From: Diphasiastrum complanatum
Taxonomy: Eukaryota; Streptophyta; Lycopodiopsida; Lycopodiales; Lycopodiaceae
Assembly (NCBI GenBank): GCA_029204225.1
Contig: CM055099.1
Location: 39,587,192-39,651,191 of the forward strand
Direction of reading: 5' to 3'
DNA: 64,000 nt
Shown here one piece after another: positions 45,077 to 56,358 of the stretch (the stretch's first letter is position 1; each line of letters begins with the position of its first letter). The notes under the pieces were generated by a model. That model did not search any database. It was not told the DNA's origin and saw only the letters and a list, made by a program, of their open reading frames with translations. The position numbers and the translations under genes were made by a program.

Positions 45077-45908
45077 TGTGAAAAAAGTACAAAAAGGACC
45101 AAGATTGGATCCTAATCTGATCCTCAAGAGGGATTGGTTGTCAGATTACTTGATCTATCAATCTACTTCAGATTAAGATCAATCTAGATCAATTCTAGAC
45201 ACAAAATCCTAACAAGAACAATCATTAATTGAAGGTAAGTGTACTTTCTGGTTTCACACGTGTGAAACACTGTCTGAGTACGGACTCCAACCTGAAAAAT
45301 CAAGTACACATTGATAGAACCTCAAAACAATCAAAACAAATGTAGACAAATGGAGAGAATCACTCAAAATTGCTTCCAAAACCAAGATTGGTGTCTCACA
45401 CTGATTATGGCCAAATGTGGCTCTATATATACAATAAGTGGGAGCTCATGTTATTGATCATCCCTTTGATCCCACATGTGTGAAGGTGCTTTGTCATATG
45501 ATGATTCATCATGCAAAACTGACACTTGGACAAAACCTTCTATTTTGAGCACTTTTGGTCCATTTTCCTTCTATATGGAGATCTACTTGAAAATCTTCTA
45601 GAAGTCAAAATTCGTCTACTTCAGCTTATTCCACACATGTGAGTTGTCCTCTACACATGGGATGTGACACCTAACCAAAGGATGTGGCTCATGCAAGCAA
45701 TAGACTGATGCCATGTGTCATATGTCTAGAAAACTAGTTTTTGGCCTTTTTAGCCACTAGAACTTGAATTAAATCATATGTACAACCTATATGATTATGG
45801 TACATGACAAGTACACTATTTTCACATGTGGAAACAGGATCCACACATGTGTGTTTATTATATACAATATTTTTGGCCTCTACCAAGCTTATTTTTGCAT
45901 TTTTCACA
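45077..45908 (-). repeat. 5' LTR of the family-E element
   Basis: It starts TGTGAAAAATGCAAAAATAAG at 45908. The palindrome TTTCACACGTGTGAAA is at 45252-45267, and related CACATGTG cores lie near 45475, 45634, 45826, 45844 and 45905. A minus-strand TATA-like TGTATATATAGAGCC lies at about 45420-45433, suitably placed to drive element transcription. Confidence 0.92.
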
Positions 45909-45970
45909 CTTGTGAAAATTGTTAACTAGTCTCGATATTTTATTTGGCATTTTAGCAGGCCAAAGTGAAA

Positions 45971-46429
45971 TCTCAACTTAGAGATAGTTTCATATTTGTC
46001 AGTAAGGCTCTAAATAGTGTTCTTACTATTTTTAACAAATACATAATTGGATCGTGTTAGGACCCATTCTTATTGGTCAATTTTGGTACATTACCTTTAG
46101 ACCATAATTTCTAGGTTTTTTTGGTTTAAGTACCTAGAAATTGCCATTTTACGGCATAGTTGGAATATAGTGTGAATAATTTCAGATCATTAAGATCCAA
46201 AATGTGTCCCTTGATCTTTGGTCAACATCTACTCAATGAAAGAGGTGCAAACTCAATACGAACTCTATCAAACATCAAATACATGATAAAATAAATACAA
46301 TTGATCGCCCAAGGCAAGCCAAGATATTATCGCTGCAATCCTAACTATACGGAGCTAATCTCCAATAGTCGGCATTGATTCTTGGATAATATATGCGTGC
46401 ACAGACTGAACTCAAAACACCTATCCAAT
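45971..46429. other. Unassigned DNA, with a small hairpin
   Basis: No gene is seen. AATTTCTAGGT at 46106-46116 and ACCTAGAAATT at 46132-46142 form an 11-base-pair hairpin with a 15-base loop. Confidence 0.35.
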
Positions 46430-47105
46430 TTGGAGAGAAAGTGTTGAAGCAATGCCACGAATATCAGATCTCCTTGAATCCAGAGAAGTATTAATTTTGG
46501 GTGACACACTGTCTGATATTGGGCCACATAGTATCAAGACACGGAATCACCACTGATCTATCAAAGATCAGGATCATTGTTGATCTACCACCACCAGGGA
46601 CGATTCGCGAGGTCTATGTTTTCATGAGTCACACTCTACCACCGCCAGGGACGATTCGCAAGGTCTATGTTCTCATGGGTCACGCTAAGTACTATCGGAT
46701 CTTCATTCTAGATTTTGTGGAGTTAGCAAGGCCAATCTACAAGTTGACAATAGAACCACATTGGACGGAGGAAGCCCTACAGGCTTTCCAGAAGCTTAAG
46801 GATGCATTGGTCTCAGTGCCAATATTAAGACCGCCCAATTAGTCCATAGAATTTTATGTGCATCAGCGGAAGTTGATTCTAAAAGCTAGACCATATCAGC
46901 TGATTGCCGGCCAACTTTATCGAAGGGGATCAGACAACATTCTTAGAAGATGTATCCTTCCACATGAGGCCACCCAAATTATCTCAATTTCGCATGAAGG
47001 TATGGGTGGTGGTCACTTTGCATCTGACATTATAGTTTGCAAGGTCTTGCAATCAAGATGCTAGTGGCCAACGATTCATAAAGATACGAAAGAATACTTG
47101 AGAGG
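46430..47105 (+). pseudogene. Gypsy element G pol relic: end of RT joined to integrase zinc domain
   Basis: The residues VLKQCHEYQISLNPEKY, an in-frame TAA, then LILGHIVSRHGITTD and KYYRIFILDFVELARPIYKL are the end of a gypsy reverse transcriptase. The frame ends in KLKDALVSVPILRPPN. It is followed, after RNase H has been lost, by the integrase zinc-binding region: IAGQLYRRGSDNILRRCILP, SHEGMGGGHFASD and WPTIHKDTKEYL. A 51-bp tandem duplication (46585-46686) repeats LPPPGTIREVYVFM in frame. At about 47105 the pol stops and ORF-X sequence on the opposite strand begins. Confidence 0.86.
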
Positions 47106-47870
47106 CGAAGTTACAAAAGAGGGGGCCGGTGGTGATGTGATCGCGTGTGTTGGGCTTGATAGCGATGGACAGCTCGTTAAGGAGGAAGGTATACCAGTCA
47201 TAAGACACAATCGAGGTGCTCATGAATTTTGTAAAGGATTTCACGATTTGGCTCAGGAGGTTGGTGGACTGAAAGTGGTCCTTTCGGAAAGTTGACGCAA
47301 CTAGGAAGTTGTTCTCAACAGGTGATCAGTGGCCTGGATGGTGGGGTCATTGATAGCTTCTATCAAACAATCGTTGTTAGTTTGACTTGGATTTCGGGAG
47401 CGAGAGGTGACACATAGAGCTTGATGAGGTTTTTGGCTCAGCGGTGGGAGATTGGAGGTCGATCACCCAAAACAATTCCGAGGGTGACCATGGAGTTAGC
47501 GTTGACTCGTACTTTCTTGTACGTGGTACCTTGATACAATATGTGAAAATGAGATTTCACCTCGTCCCATATGCATGAATAGCCAGGTACATGTTAATTG
47601 CAGAGGAAAAAAATGCCGGATAAATGCCCATTGCTTTGAGAAGGGGCTCGGCTGTCTGAATCCATGGTGCGACCAAAGAGTCAGCAGACGACAGAGGCCA
47701 AATCTGGGTGGCCGTAGGTATCTCGCGTTGAATAACTTGTTTGGTGCCAGTATTGTTAGAGGAAGAAAATGGTGCCATGATGTCAGTGGTTTTGGTTAGA
47801 TAAGGTGCAGTGGTGACGGAGATGGAAAACAACAACAACAAAAAAAAGCGTTCAAAAAGGGTCAAAAGAA
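47106..47870 (-). pseudogene. ORF-X copy 2, amino part (inverted)
   Basis: The minus frame 47865-47557 ends with VAPWIQTAEPLLKAMGIYPA and FFSSAINMYLAIHAYGTR, which matches VAQWMNLAKPLLTTMGI...FSSKINMEF of copy 1. Further along (about 47545-47110) TKVRVNANSMVTLGIVLG and SYDWYTFLLNELSIAIKPNT match the second module of copy 1, with several frame breaks. Homology ends at the junction with gypsy pol near 47105. The carboxyl part of this copy lies on the plus strand from about 48400. The match between copies is weak enough to show long divergence but keeps spacing. Confidence 0.6.
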
Positions 47871-48399
47871 GTAAAAAAACAATGAAAAAGGCTTAAAAAA
47901 ATGGAAAAGGTGGAATTTGTGAAAACAAGGTTGGAAACGGTGGTAACAAGTGCAGGGCAGGTGAGTGTTGATGGTTGTGTGTGTGAAGTTTCATCCCAAA
48001 CTGAGAACGTTGAAATTTTGATGAAAATTTCTGCAGAATGAAGTGCCAAATGACTCAAATTCTCTCCTTATAGAAGGAAATAGAGTGCGTATTAGAAGAA
48101 GTACACTTTTCACAGCTCAATTCCAACCAAACTTTTGCAGGGACCTTCTTCACATAATTCTAAGACCTTAGAGAAGTCTGCAAAGGTTCAGAAGTTTTTT
48201 TGGATGCCCTGCGAAGGTTCACTAGCTCTGCGAGGGTGAACTCTCACAGGAAGTGAGCTCTTGCAAAACTTGCTCCATATTCTAGATTTTCAAGAATTGG
48301 ACCGATGTAGTCCAATCCCCATTTTTCAAATGGTGCTTGAGCTAGAACTGGATGCAATAGGTCATAGTTCAATCTTGTTGGTCTCGTAGCTCATTGGCA
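47871..48399. other. ORF-X copy 2 upstream region
   Basis: Non-coding A-rich DNA follows the ORF-X start on the minus strand. TGCGAAGGTTC and GCGAGGGTGA words near 48200-48235 resemble those upstream of ORF-X copy 1. Confidence 0.4.
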
Positions 48400-50774
48400 C
48401 ACATGCACACTCCTTGAACAGAAGGTTCAAGGTTCTAACCATGCTCACATTCTCTCCGCTACCGTTCCACACACTAACCTTGTTCCACCTTCCGTCGCCT
48501 CTACATCCACTCTTCCAGCAGTTACTGACTCATCGGCCTGCAAATGAATGTGTGGTGCTACCTCCACTTCAACCAGCCCTCCTGCCACCCGACCATGCTC
48601 CGCACCAATGCACCTTGCATCTGCTTCTTCCACAACCACTGCTTCCACTTCGGTTCAACCATCCACTACCACCACCACTTCTGCTCCTATCACTCTCATT
48701 CCTCCACCTTCCACAACCACTCTTGTAGCTTCCACTCCTACCATCACCATCGCATCTTTCATACCTCCTTCATCCACTTCCACCCCACTTCTCAATATCA
48801 ACCACCCTCCCCATTCACAGCTCTCTCCCGACACCCTCACTTGGATAAATATCATTAATTTCACACCTCCTACATCTCCCTCCATCCTCGACACCACTCT
48901 CCAGTTCTCCTCTGTTCCTATCATTCCATCTTTTGAGCAATCCATCCTCACACCTCTTCACACCGCCGCCACTCCTCTCACACCTCTCTCAAATCCAACT
49001 CAATAAGTTGTAGAGGGTGACCAAATCGTTGCCCGATGACGCATTCGTGCAGACAACATATGCAACATCGCCTGACCGTGTTGACCCCACGACAACTTGA
49101 CGACATGACAACGCTAGAGAAGCTGATTGAAGATGACGACGATGGTGTGTAGATCGTCCGGGCAACATCTCATCAAGCCCCCACACATAGCACCTTACTG
49201 GCCGCGCCACGGACATGACATCGGCCTACCAAATCTTGGTCACTTTTGTCCAAGAAGCGGTAGCACAACCGAGTATTGGAACTAGCTACAAGCAACACAC
49301 AGTTGTGAGCCAAAATAACCCAGCTCCAACATGACCTGCTAATAGACCAACAACACGAGCAGGTAGAGAAGTCCGAGGTGTTAAAACTAAAAAAACATGA
49401 AGAAGGTCTCCAAGGGTACATCAAGGCCCTCGCTAAAGCTACAATGGATGCCCAACTCAAGGTCCAGGAGATCCAACAGCAGGCAACACAATGCCTCGCC
49501 CCGCTCCAGGCACAACTTTTAGTGCTCGAAATGGAAAACACACGCTTGGGAGCAGAGGTGCAGAATCTGCAAGAAGAGAAAGCCGCCTGGCTAGCTGAGC
49601 TGATCCCTGCCAATCGTCCTCTCAGCCAAGCAAAGATGGACCTATTCACACAACAGGTGAATGTTTATCGGCGCACACTTGATGTTGGCTACCAGGCCAA
49701 TTTTGACAACTACCAACAAAGCGCCCTACAAGAATTGGCACAGGCAAAGAACACCCTCAAGGCATGCTAGCGCCACATGGAACAACAACCTCAACCAACC
49801 CCGGTGGTGATTCTAACGCCACCCACACTTGAAGCTGCAATGGCTAGTTCCAGCTAGGACAAAGGGAAACGGGCAGCGGGGCTGGAATTTCAAGCACATG
49901 CATCAAACACGGTGGAGGCCAGTGTGCAATATCAGGGGCCAGACACAAGCCACACAATGGATCCGTGCCACAGCCAAGGGGAGCACCAAGCCTCCACATC
50001 TCAAGGCTTGTGATCCATCTCTGCCAGCCGCGCCTTCCGTCGACCACAGTCTGTGGAGGATAAGATCAACGAGTTCTTACTTAAACATCTCCACGAGTCT
50101 TCACGTGGCGGCTGGCAAGTGTCATTTTCAGCCCAAACAATCAAGGGCAACGAGCTGAAAGTCCTCCCTGCACTCCAACCCCAACCGGAGTGGCACCAAC
50201 AGATGTTCAAAGGGGACCCTGCGACCATCAGGGCCTATGTGACGAGTCCACGACAATTAAGGGTAAACCCGCACTTCCTCCCCTGCACACGATGATCTAA
50301 ATGGGCAGAGTGTGGAACCCCTTTGGACCAGTAGATCACCCTCATTACTATGAATTGGCCAACAATCACTTCAGAGTACGGGTGAAAAACGGATGTAGAT
50401 GCCAAGAGGGCTCTCACTCCACAGTCCTCGTGGCTGCAGCATATGCTTGGGACTTGGAATTTCTGATGGGAGTCCCCACCAAATGGGACAAGTTCTTGCC
50501 ACCCATCTTTTTTTATCCCAATATCGTCTTGCTTTCGGAAAAGGTTGAAGATCAACTACCAGTGGCGGGAGTTTATTTTAAAGCGGCCCTCCTAGGCGAT
50601 CCTAGAGCGGCCCTCCTAGGCGATCCATGGGTAAGCAGATTCCAAGCCTGGATCGACCAATTTTGGTTAACCGGCGTGCATAAATTCTTCTTTACTCCTA
50701 GGGACAAGAAGAATACAAAGCGACTGGACTTAATGAAAGAAGTGACTGGCTATATGATTCAACGACGCACGTGA
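48400..50774 (+). pseudogene. ORF-X copy 2, carboxyl part
   Basis: First comes a Pro/Ser/Thr-rich linker (48440-49006; runs such as STTTTTSAPITLIPPPSTTT). A basic VAR.RIRAD matches SRRRVRSE of copy 1. A coiled coil at 49378-49770 holds PANRPLSQAKMDLFTQQVN, VYRRTLDV and ELAQAKNTLK, matching NRPVSPEE...YRTSL...ELARAKTIIK. Beyond a Gln/His-rich tail with stops is SVEDKINEFLLKHLHESSRG (about 50055), then FGPVDHPHYYELANNHFRVR and WIDQFWLTGVHKFFFTPRDK, ending in a stop at 50774. The last part is not represented in copy 1, which is cut earlier. No known domain is recognised. A 24-bp tandem duplication lies at 50583-50630. Confidence 0.58.
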
Positions 50775-50833
50775 CGGAGTGTCTACTAAACTCCATAGTG
50801 CTGAGGGACCGGCACTACTTTAGGTCGGAGGCC

Positions 50834-51480
50834 ATGTTGAGGGTATTACAAAGTAAATAAATAAATTAGTCGGAAATAGTTGCGAGGGTCGTGGCATCCT
50901 GTGTGCGTAAGCCCATGGCCCAATGAGCACTTGTAAATAAATAATTTTGGACATAAACTTGACTTTGGGCCATGTAATCAAAAATAATATTAAAATGCCA
51001 AAGTTAAGCTTAAACTTAAGTTTCTAAGTTTGTGAAGTAATCAAAGGTCAAAGGTCAGATGGTGGTAGGTGGGGTGTGTTTCTTCCTACACCATAGATTT
51101 GTTTGTGCTTCTTGTCACAGGGTGTGGATTTCAATCCCACCTTCTTGCAAGCAGCCAATGGGAGGCAAGGGACAAGGGCCACCTCAAAGATAAATAGGCC
51201 GCCATTTGTAACCATTTTTCATGCTTAATAGAGAGGAGAGTCTACTATTTTGTGAGCTCAAGCATCATTATTTGCTAATCAATCTTGCTTATGCTTTTTG
51301 TGTGATTTGCTTTTTGTTCTGGTTTCCATTGTTCTTGCTTTTTGCTAGTTGTGGTTTCTCCATAAGCATGACATTGAGCATTTGAGCTAAAATCCATCTC
51401 TACTCTCTTTATCTATCTCTATCTCTACTTCTCTCTTTCTCCCTTCACCCTCAATCATGATGAATGTATGAGTTTAGAGT
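50834..51480 (+). repeat. Putative LTR downstream of ORF-X copy 2
   Basis: TGTTGAGGGTATTACAAAGT at 50834 follows a short purine-rich GTCGGAGGC tract. A TATA-like GATAAATAGG lies near 51189 and is followed by a pyrimidine-rich stretch, as in many plant LTRs. I have no second copy to define the end, so the LTR identity is inference from position and composition. Confidence 0.4.
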
Positions 51481-51579
51481 TAGTAAAAGTAGAGTTAAGG
51501 TTGGGTAGTGTTAAAGTAGAGTTAGTAATCATCTAAATTAGCAAGTATAGTTAAGGCCCTATCTTTGTGTTCTAACCCT

Positions 51580-52390
51580 TCTTGATAGGCGGATGGCTGC
51601 TCACCAACTATTCTACACACCCTACAAAGACCTGTTGTTGATTGGTCAATGGAGAACCCAAATGTGTCCCACAGACCAGATGTTGTGTATATTAATGTCC
51701 CTCGTCCGCTTCCTCCTACTATAGAGGTGCCACATACGGAGCGCATTGTCAAGCGACACATGCAACTGGTAGACTCAGTCATAGAGTAGGAGCTGCATAA
51801 GACGACGTGGGCTATCAAATGCATTTCAACTGGAAGTCGAATAATCTGCATGGGAATGGTGGATGGCAAAACAAAAAATGTGGTGTCGTGATTGCATTAG
51901 GAAAATTACAAGAGTCCATTGTTGCTCCTAGTTTTTATGGCATTAGACGTCACAAAGCATACAATTCATGTGATTCTGCCCCAATGACATTACCCACACA
52001 TGGTAGTTTAAAAGGCATTATGACACCACCTACAAGAAACAAAGGAAAATGGTGTGTGGCTTCACGGACTAATCTAAGCCAAAAAGATGTGGACTATCTC
52101 AACAAAGGTGGATACATGTTGAAATGTATTGAAGGTTGTGGAATTGCATCAAAAGCCCAACAAGTAGATACATCAATGGGTCTGTCAATGGTATGTATCC
52201 CTCTGGCTGCGCTCCATGTAGACTGCCTCCTCTAGAAATCCATTCAGGAATGCACTATAAGGGCAATGCTTCTCAACGAGAAAAGACAAGACGAAGGAAT
52301 TCGGTATCAAATGCAGCAAACAATAGAATAAGAAAGGCAATTGTTTTAAAAGCAAACATTCTCAGAGAGGAGGGAAGAATCAAAAATTGA
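51580..52390 (+). other. Unrecognised ORF cluster
   Basis: Three plus-strand frames are open: 51580-51789 (DVVYINVPRPLPPTIEV), 51807-52235 (142 residues; NKGKWCVASRTNLSQKDVDY and GYMLKCIEGCG) and 52136-52390 (SGCAPCRLPPLEIHSG then a basic tail). The last two overlap, suggesting either a frameshift or an intron boundary near 52140-52200. No domain is recognised. It might be a worn transposon gene or exons of an unknown gene. Confidence 0.3.
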
Positions 52391-54529
52391 GAAGTAGCAT
52401 TCCATGTCCAGAGAGCAACAAATTCAAGTGGTAGTACATACACAGTCACAATCAATGAGTCTCCTCATTGTAAATGTGATGATTTCAAGCACAATTCGAC
52501 AAAAGCAAAGTTTACACCTTGCAAACACGTACTTCATCTATGTGATAGTTTTGCGACTTGATATAGATAACAACATGTGCATTCATCAACCACATCTGAC
52601 ATTACAAGAATTATTCCAGATACTTTGTGGGGAGAGAAATGTACCACGTGTGGTGAGCATAGAATGTGAGTGAGTGAATGCATGTATAATGTTTTGATTT
52701 CTAACACTCATCGTAAAGTAATTTGGGATCATGCAAACATCGTAGTTTGTGTTACTCATTTTGTTTACATCAATGCAAATCAAGATTTTATGCATTCAAA
52801 TAATGTTTTACATGTCACATCATTGTAGCTGCAAATATCAAGTTTTTGCAAGTTTAAATAAGTGTTGGAATATTTTCTTGTGAATGCTAACAAACTAGAA
52901 TACTTGAGTCTGTAAGTATTTTAACTTTTGACATCAACTCTGAAAGTTTTTGCATGAATTTTAATTCTCTTCACACTCAATCATTCAGCTGATTGGCATT
53001 ATACTGCCACATTTTAAGCCATACAAGCTTGTCTGCTGCATAGATGTGTGTAAGAACCACAAATTCACTAATCTAACAGGCATAATCAAGACATATCGTT
53101 GACTTATAGACAACAAGGCATTAGAGAAGATCAAGGTTCTATGATTCAAGGAACAGATAGAAATCTACGGTATCTTATCTGGATCAAGTGTTATTTCATT
53201 AGAAAAAAAATAATTATCTAGTGAAATTGATGTAGTGCATTGCAGGACTGAATACTAGCAAGCCTCGTCAGATTGATTAGTTATCCTATCGCTGCAAAAA
53301 ACTCTAGTGAAGCAACTATGTCACTAGAATTTCCCTTGTGGATCTTACTAAAGCAAGATACTTTTTATGAGCAGCTTTCATGTCAAAATTTTGGCTATGA
53401 AAACGTAGAATCACTAAATATGCAAAAATACTTGCATGGCTGATAAATGAAAGCACATTCTGTTCAGTAACGTAAACTAAGAAGCTTTGCCCTATACATG
53501 TAGCTTTACTGTAGTAACTGAATCTTACATTATCTGTTCATTTGTGCTTTTCATTCACAATCAAGAGTGTTTATCAGTTACTGTTTGCTTCCGACTTTTC
53601 ATTACAGAGCAACTGTTTTGCACAATGCATAAGCGTAAACAAATGTAGTGAGCCTTTGTGCACAGTGAATACCGCAGGAAAATCACTGTCAGAAATAATT
53701 GGAGACATAAGTGCATAGATTCCCATTCCAACTACTGTCAATCATTGCAAGCATACAGCAAGCAATTTGGTGCCTCACAATTTGTGCTTGTTTCATTTGG
53801 AAGATGGCATGTTATTATCCTATGGTGTGTAGCACAAAACATCAACAACAGACTTCAAAAATGCTCCATACAACAGAGGCATAAACGACCAAGTATAGCT
53901 CTAACAAGTCATGCTAACTGAAGGACATACACTTTCGTGATCAGGGAAAATACCGAGTCCAGGGTGATGGGAACAATATTTTCTTCTGCAGTAAATGGTT
54001 TAACAATATGAATCAAGAACCATGAGTTCATTATTTTGACTTAATACCTGTTAAGACTGCTTATGTAGTGTTGAAGATACAACGTTATTGTCAATCTGCA
54101 ACTTGTTTTCTGGGATTTGGTTACTTGTTCCTACCACATTCTTGCATTTGCCAGAATCTGGTTAATGGTTTCATAGATTGTAAGCAAGCTCACTTGAATC
54201 AAGATTCACTACCATCTCTCCTGCTGCGTTTACACAAGCTATGACATTCTAGAGTTCGAGCATCTACAGCCACTCCATAATGAAAAACAATCCCTTCTCC
54301 AGGAACAATTTACTTTAAGATGAACTAATCAAAATAATATTCAAGCAAATGTTTGCTAGCATGTCAAATCTTTTCAGAGGATTGCATTGTCCAAATGCAT
54401 TATCCTGGATCGAAATATTCTGGACACTTGACCTGGCATACTTTTTTTGAGCACTTCGAATGAGTCCAGTACATTGTCATTGTTTACTACTATGGTTTTA
54501 ATGCTCCAGGACAGGATGCTCCACAGAAC
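52391..54529. other. Unassigned DNA, including the likely 3' UTR of the UBTD gene
   Basis: Short ORFs (52404-52673, 53658-53921) show no domain. The part just below 54530 should contain the 3' untranslated region of the minus-strand gene. No element boundary or RNA gene is recognised. Confidence 0.35.
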
Positions 54530-55038
54530 CTAGTTATCCTTCAGGATATTAGTAGGTTCACTCAGGACATACTTTGGCAAATCGTACTTGGCACCTGCAG
54601 TTCAATAAAAAAATCAAGAGAGAATACACAACAAGTGAGACATGCTTGGCAAATGTTAACTTTGTTGCACTAGTAACTGCTTGGCATTAGCATCGTTCTT
54701 TTGTTGCACTAGTAGTTACTTAGCAGTAGCATCATTTTATGCACAATATGTACAATGTACATCCACAGCAAGGCCAAACCAAGTTTTTTAGCACAAGGCT
54801 CTATGATATCCCTGTTGCGCACCAGCCAGGATTTTAGCCCATATCAAGCAGGACACAATAATAATTCTTATCCAACCTAGCTACTGCAGGTTCAAATAAA
54901 AGTAGATACAATAGTTACCTCTCTCATCGTAACAGGTAGACAAGTCTTCAGATGTAACAATAACACCAGCACTGTCAACTATCGCTTGAGCAAGGCCAAT
55001 ATCTGCTTCAGCAGCAGCTCTGAGAGCATCCCAGATCT
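54530..55038 (-). CDS. Last two exons of a ubiquitin-domain-containing (UBTD/DC-UbP type) protein
   Basis: Exon at 55038-54919 translates to IWDALRAAAEADIGLAQAIV, DSAGVIVTSEDLSTCYDER. It is bounded by an acceptor TTGTTCAG and a donor GAGAG|GTAACT. A 324-bp intron ending CCTGCAG|GTGCC leads to the final exon 54594-54530, AKYDLPKYVLSEPTNILKDN and TAG. The codon register is exact across the splice. In plants these residues form the C-terminal part of the DC-UbP/UBTD N-domain, a small protein thought to link ubiquitin-conjugating and deubiquitinating enzymes. Intact codons and splice sites suggest a living gene. Upstream exons (the KPWKHPQPIT / EEFWDTAPHYGG region) were not found up to 64000 on this strand; they may lie past a very long repeat-filled intron. 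This is the most reliable host gene in the window. Confidence 0.85.
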
Positions 55039-56358
55039 CTGAACAAGAAGAACATGTCAAGTTATCAACAATGCCATCATCATATGAGCTATGTATAACG
55101 CATGACTCATGTGCATGGAAATGGTTGCTGCAAGTCTTTCACAAATCTATCAAGAGAGAAATTTATAATGTCCTACTTTACAGGGTACAAAAAAGGACCA
55201 TCAAAATTTAAGATCTTACCTAGATCAGTTTCCAGTCTAGTAACTATAATCTTCCTTCAGCCCCTGAAAGATTTTGACACTAGAGTAGTGCACATTTTGA
55301 GTATTATTTAAAAAATTTCCTTTCTCATTGAATACCACGAATCTAAGAAAATCTTTTTTCATGTTTTTCTGCATAACACATATGAACATATACCAATTCA
55401 TCATCAAACACCTTTGACCTTGATCCAATGTTAACCAAACTATCATATGTCAAAAATATACTGGTGCTGAAGAGTGGACCAAGCATCCACAAAACTTCTC
55501 TGACACTGATTAGATTGCCAGCGATTTGAATACGATGACTCCCACTATATTTTTTACAGCTGTCAAGTTTCCACAACCCTATGGACCATAGCAACATCCT
55601 CACAAGCATGATATGCAGCACAAGTTCCTATGGCTCAAAAGCTTTGATCGGTTCTAGCAAAGTCTAGAGAGCTCAGATCGACATGGCATGATTAAAGGAA
55701 GCCCGGATATCACTAAATTCTAGAGAGAGAAACACGTGCTTTATCAGCTTGGTCTAAGCACTTGTTGTGAGGGGAGGTGCTAAATCACACCATAACTAGG
55801 AGGATGTGGGTTATGACTCAGGGCGAGCTCCAACCAAGTTTCAACTCTCCTGGTTAGAACGTTGTCCTGGCGCCAGCACCCCAAAGACTAAAGTCAATCA
55901 CACTTGAAATGTAACCTTCTCAGATTTATTAATAAAGTGCGATTTTCCTCAAACTGACTGTGATTACCTTCTAAATTTCAATGTTCGGTGAAAGCGCCAG
56001 TTGTAAGGCCGCTTCAAATCTTTTTGATCGGGTGCCATTCGATCTAGGACGCCAGTGGTATGCCGTCGGGACCATTCGATCTAGGACGCCAGTGGTATGT
56101 CGTCGGGACCACTCAGTCCAAAAACTGGTTGTCTTCATATATGTCAAGACTTATGGTTCTGAGTGTTCCTTGCGTGAATGTATGCTGGGTTAAGCTCTTG
56201 GGGAATGGGCTCTAACGTGTTGGCTGAGTTGGATGGCTTGCTCGGGTGAAGTTACATGTTTATGGCTGTCCAGTCTTGTGTGGCATCAGGTTGCTAGCGC
56301 TCGTGACACCCGGTCTGGCATGGTGCCAAGTTGGGCATCGATGTTGGTTGTGGAACTT
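55039..56358. other. Intron or upstream DNA of the UBTD gene, unassigned
   Basis: No further exon is recognised. A 92-residue ORF at 55343-55621 (-) (GPLFSTSIFLTYDSLVNIGS) has no family I know. A 37-bp tandem duplication (CCATTCGATCTAGGACGCCA and onwards) lies at 56035-56108. Confidence 0.3.

Larger units (their letters stand above)
40608..45913 (-). mobile_element. Complete family-E LTR element with target duplication CTTGT
   Basis: Two 832-bp direct LTRs (40613-41444 and 45077-45908) are flanked by CTTGT at 40608-40612 and 45909-45913. A PBS adjoins the right LTR and a purine tract TTTTGAGGAG adjoins the left one, so transcription is on the minus strand. By eye the LTRs differ at about 20 positions, mostly transitions, so the insertion is young relative to its neighbours. 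The interior (about 3.6 kb) has a long leader and three ORFs but no visible reverse transcriptase or integrase. It therefore looks non-autonomous. The initiator-Met PBS and its copia target do not settle the superfamily. Confidence 0.92.

Noticed and set aside
48544-48858. Overlapping Pro/Ser/His-rich ORFs in three frames
   Set aside because: Low-complexity TCC/ACC-rich DNA keeps several frames open; only the frame continuous with the ORF-X linker was retained.
52021-52200. WCVAS... segment as an X8 (carbohydrate-binding) domain
   Set aside because: Only the WCVA start fits; the later Cys spacing and LDYACG pattern are missing.
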